From DASUEB01 sp036275295 (lineage in GTDB: Bacteria; Bacteroidota; Bacteroidia; Flavobacteriales_D; Luteibaculaceae), in assembly GCA_036275295.1 (NCBI GenBank), contig DASUEB010000103.1:1-8901 (forward strand): a DNA stretch of 8,901 bases. Direction: 5' to 3'. A program made the translations under genes and the position numbers. Below are positions 6,388 through 8,901 of this stretch, in pieces. The number at the start of each line of letters is the position of its first letter. The first letter of the stretch is position 1. The notes under the pieces were generated by a model, which made no database searches, had not been told where the DNA came from, and saw only the letters and a program-made list of their open reading frames with translations.

Positions 6388-8295
6388 ATGGGAAAAATAA
6401 TAGGTATAGACCTTGGAACCACCAACTCTTGTGTGGCTGTGATGGAGGGTAATGAGCCAATCGTTATCTCCAACAGTGAAGGAAAGCGCACAACACCTTC
6501 GATAGTGGGTTTTGTAGCAGGTGGTGAGCGCAAAGTTGGTGATCCTGCAAAACGTCAGGCTATTACCAACCCTGAGAAAACCATATTCTCCATCAAGCGA
6601 TTTATGGGAAATAACTTCGATGAAGTATCCCGAGAAATTGCCCGAGTTCCTTACAAAATTGAACGCGGAGACAACAACACCCCTCGCGTAAAAATCGAAG
6701 ATCGTTTATATACTCCACAGGAAATATCTGCGATGATTCTTCAAAAAATGAAGAAAACCGCAGAAGACTATCTGGGTCAGGAGGTGTCGGAAGCCGTTAT
6801 CACGGTGCCGGCCTATTTTAACGATGCTCAGCGTCAAGCCACCAAAGAAGCGGGTGAAATTGCAGGACTTAAGGTGCGCCGCATCATCAACGAGCCAACC
6901 GCTGCCGCCCTTGCTTACGGCCTTGACAAAAAACAGCACGACTCTAAAATTGTAGTTTTCGACTGCGGTGGTGGTACGCACGACGTTTCAGTGTTAGAGC
7001 TGGGCGATGGCGTATTCGAGGTAAAATCGACCGATGGAGACACACACTTAGGGGGTGATGACTTCGACCAGAAAATCATCGACTGGTTGGTACAAGAGTT
7101 CAAAGACGAAAACGGAGGTCTTGATTTAAGTAAAGACCCCATGGCCTTGCAACGCCTGAAAGAGGCTGCTGAAAAAGCTAAAATCGAGCTTTCAAGCACC
7201 ACAACTTCCGAGATCAACTTACCATACATCATGCCAGTTGACGGCATACCCAAGCACTTGGTGCGCACACTTACGCGTGCAAAATTTGAGCAACTTGTGG
7301 ATGACCTGGTAAAACGAACCATCGAACCTTGTCGCTCAGCCTTGAAAAATGCAGGAATGTCAACTACCGACATCGACGAAATCATTCTGGTTGGGGGATC
7401 AACACGTATACCAGCCATTCAAGAAGCGGTAAAACAATTCTTCGGAAAAGAACCTTCAAAAGGGGTTAACCCCGATGAGGTTGTAGCCGTTGGAGCTGCT
7501 ATTCAAGGTGGTGTCTTGACCGGTGAAGTTAAAGATGTACTACTTCTAGACGTTACGCCACTGTCGTTGGGTATCGAAACCATGGGCGGTGTTTTCACTA
7601 AGTTGATTGAGGCTAACACAACCATTCCGACCAAAAAATCGGAGGTATTCTCTACGGCAGCCGACAACCAACCTTCTGTGGAAATTCACATCCTGCAAGG
7701 AGAGCGTCCTATGGCGAAAGACAACCGCACCCTCGGCCGTTTCCACTTGGATGGTATACCACCTGCGCCACGCGGAGTTCCTCAAATTGAGGTGACGTTT
7801 GACATCGACGCAAACGGTATCCTTCATGTATCATCGAAGGATAAGGCAACTGGAAAATCACAATCAATCCGCATCGAGGCATCATCCGGTCTTTCGCAAG
7901 ATGAGATCGAAAAAATGCGCCGCGAAGCTGAAATGAATGCAGAAACCGACCGCAAAGCGAAGGAAGCCGCAGAGACGATCAACAAAGCCGACAGCCTGAT
8001 CTTCCAAACCGAGAAACAACTGAAGGAGTTCGGAGATAAACTGCCAGCCGATAAAAAAGCGCCCATTGAATCTGCGCTTGCCGATCTGAAAAAGGCTTAT
8101 GAGAACCGAGATAACTTAGATGGCATCAACGCCGCTATGAATCGCCTGAACGAGGTCTTCCAGGCTGCAGCACAAGAAATGTATGCCTCTGGTGCTGCAA
8201 ACGACACCGGTGCAGGTAATGCAGGTGCACAGCAAAATACCGCTGACTCGGAGGTAACCGACGTTGATTACGAAGAAGTGAAAGACGATAAATAA
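6388..8295 (+). CDS. dnaK: Molecular chaperone DnaK (Hsp70)
   Basis: DnaK is the ATP-driven Hsp70 chaperone that binds exposed hydrophobic peptides in the cytoplasm with DnaJ and GrpE. The 635 residues are complete. The ATPase domain shows IDLGTTNS (7-14), the proline switch region VPAYFNDAQRQ (from 140), INEPTAAALAYG (167-178), the phosphate-2 loop DCGGGTHDVS (192-201) and IILVGGSTRIP (332-342). The interdomain linker DVLLLDVTPLSLG is at 383-395. The substrate-binding beta domain follows, then a helical lid from about 500, an Ala/Gly/Asn-rich tail (about 600-620) and the end EEVKDDK. The stretch after RFMG (71-100) is retained, as in Gram-negative DnaKs. GGGTHD replaces the common GGGTFD, as in other flavobacterial DnaKs; Cys193 replaces the usual Leu. 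The gene is monocistronic: terminators lie on both sides and no grpE or dnaJ is adjacent. The ATG is fixed by the MGKIIGIDLG start. Confidence 0.98.
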   Translation: MGKIIGIDLGTTNSCVAVMEGNEPIVISNSEGKRTTPSIVGFVAGGERKVGDPAKRQAITNPEKTIFSIKRFMGNNFDEVSREIARVPYKIERGDNNTPRVKIEDRLYTPQEISAMILQKMKKTAEDYLGQEVSEAVITVPAYFNDAQRQATKEAGEIAGLKVRRIINEPTAAALAYGLDKKQHDSKIVVFDCGGGTHDVSVLELGDGVFEVKSTDGDTHLGGDDFDQKIIDWLVQEFKDENGGLDLSKDPMALQRLKEAAEKAKIELSSTTTSEINLPYIMPVDGIPKHLVRTLTRAKFEQLVDDLVKRTIEPCRSALKNAGMSTTDIDEIILVGGSTRIPAIQEAVKQFFGKEPSKGVNPDEVVAVGAAIQGGVLTGEVKDVLLLDVTPLSLGIETMGGVFTKLIEANTTIPTKKSEVFSTAADNQPSVEIHILQGERPMAKDNRTLGRFHLDGIPPAPRGVPQIEVTFDIDANGILHVSSKDKATGKSQSIRIEASSGLSQDEIEKMRREAEMNAETDRKAKEAAETINKADSLIFQTEKQLKEFGDKLPADKKAPIESALADLKKAYENRDNLDGINAAMNRLNEVFQAAAQEMYASGAANDTGAGNAGAQQNTADSEVTDVDYEEVKDDK

Positions 8296-8314
8296 TTAGA
8301 TTTTCATCCCCTCT

Positions 8315-8348
8315 AAAAGTCCATTGCTAAGCGATGGACTTTTTTTTT
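8315..8348 (+). terminator. Intrinsic terminator of dnaK
   Basis: A long stem, AAAAGTCCATTGC pairing with GCGATGGACTTTT (one T-G wobble), closes a TAA loop (8328-8330). The T run extends through 8348. It starts 20 bases after the dnaK stop and is the strongest terminator in the window. Confidence 0.93.
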
Positions 8349-8688
8349 GCATAAACCGAAGAGCCCCGCTTTGATTCCAACGCCCGCTGAAGAACGACTT
8401 GCGTGCTCGAACTCGGTAGGATGAATATATTGGGTCACCTAACAGCCTTCAACACATTTCACTAGAGGCATCAAACAAAAAAATAAGAATGCTTCCCGAA
8501 GTGAAATAACCGGTTCAATTCTGCACCCACTTTTTATCCGAGAAACCTATACATCTCAACGCGCTGCTGAAACCCGTTCACCAAGAAAAAGCGCTCAAAT
8601 ACCGAAGGCATGCCGAGACCATATTCTATCGAGTTAGGGTTGCGAATTGATCTTTAAGCCCATCGTGTATTGTTCCATTGAGTTTTCG
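8349..8688. other. Gene-free stretch between dnaK and the receiver gene
   Basis: These 340 bases hold no gene I can defend. All longer frames lack a convincing start or are broken by stops. Between 8508 and 8657 the frames are unusually open on both strands. One plus-strand frame ends in a short tail (8610-8657, MPRPYSIELGLRIDL) that resembles a beta-barrel C-terminus. One minus-strand frame (8611-8534) would give 25 residues. AACCGGTT at 8508-8515 is an isolated 8-base palindrome. No terminator for the minus-strand receiver gene is evident here. Confidence 0.6.
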
Positions 8689-8901
8689 TTAGGCCACCAA
8701 ACGCTCCATTTTCTGGAATAGATCGTCTTTGGTAAAGGGTTTAGAAACATACTCGTTCATACCAAGCCCGATGCATTTATCTCGTTCACCCGCCATGGCA
8801 TGCGCTGTCATGGCAATGATCGGAACGTCCATTTTCAAATCGTTTCTGATCACGCCTACGGCCGTATACCCATCCATGATGGGCATTTGCATATCCATAA
8901 G
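8689..8901 (-). CDS. Response regulator receiver domain, C-terminal fragment, probably of a hybrid sensor histidine kinase
   Basis: The visible 70 residues are the second half of a CheY-like receiver domain; the gene continues past position 8901. The phospho-acceptor Asp lies in LMDMQMPIMDG (codon 8895-8893), the conserved Thr in IIAMTAHAM (codon 8808-8806) and the conserved Lys in VSKPF (codon 8742-8740). The switch and active-site residues in this half are thus intact. The spelling 'MDMQMPIMDGY...IAMTAHAMAGERDKCIGLGMNEYVSKPF' is typical of receivers fused to the C-terminus of hybrid histidine kinases. The protein ends right after the last helix, so no HPt or DNA-binding domain follows. A stand-alone receiver cannot be excluded from what is visible. 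The ATG codons inside this fragment are internal methionines, not starts. Confidence 0.88.
   Translation of the reverse strand, partial: LMDMQMPIMDGYTAVGVIRNDLKMDVPIIAMTAHAMAGERDKCIGLGMNEYVSKPFTKDDLFQKMERLVA

Noticed and set aside
6915..7418. 167-codon open frame antisense to dnaK
   Set aside because: Mirror of a highly conserved dnaK region; Ser/Pro/Cys-rich translation typical of an antisense shadow, with no family resemblance.
8534..8611. 25-residue minus-strand frame starting at the ATG 8611-8609
   Set aside because: Short enough to be chance, no promoter or ribosome-binding signal, and competing open frames exist on the other strand. Kept only as part of the remnant/repeat observation.

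Overview
The window looks like ordinary chromosomal housekeeping DNA from a member of the Bacteroidota, most likely a flavobacterium-like marine or aquatic lineage. The signs are two perfect matches to the phylum's TAnnTTTG promoter box, starts with little or no Shine-Dalgarno sequence, a DnaK carrying the GGGTHD variant I associate with flavobacterial DnaK, a small lipoprotein of DUF4249 type, and the C-terminal receiver of what is probably a hybrid sensor kinase. I see no phage, IS element, CRISPR array, tRNA or rRNA.

Layout. Positions 1-143 (minus) hold the N-terminal 47 residues of lipid-A-disaccharide synthase (lpxB), which runs out of the window and diverges from priA (229-2697, plus; replication restart helicase). 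priA is tail to tail, with a 3-base gap, with a minus-strand pair: an Mpo1/DUF962 membrane protein (2701-3174) and a 98-residue protein of unknown function (3171-3467) that overlap as ATGA. The pair has its own promoter box (3494-3501), placed just beyond the intrinsic terminator (3529-3556) of the next minus-strand operon. That operon is panB (4292-5107) followed by an RluA-family pseudouridine synthase (3588-4292), joined by a TGATG stop/start overlap. panB diverges from a probable DUF4249-type lipoprotein gene (5198-6253, plus). The short region between them holds a 9-base tandem repeat and a palindrome containing the promoter box.

After a strong terminator (6276-6302) comes dnaK (6388-8295, plus), which stands alone with its own terminator (8315-8348) and without grpE or dnaJ beside it. 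Positions 8349-8688 carry no gene I can defend. The window closes with the C-terminal half of a receiver domain on the minus strand (8689-8901).

The genes do not form one pathway: they cover lipid A synthesis, replication restart, pantothenate/CoA synthesis, RNA modification, protein folding and signalling. I found no convincing novel multi-gene system. The items most worth a second look are the translationally coupled unknown protein plus Mpo1-like pair, the unsettled dnaK promoter (a sigma-54-like match overlapping a degraded Bacteroidota match), the palindromic divergent promoter at 5152-5186, and the gene-free stretch before the receiver gene.
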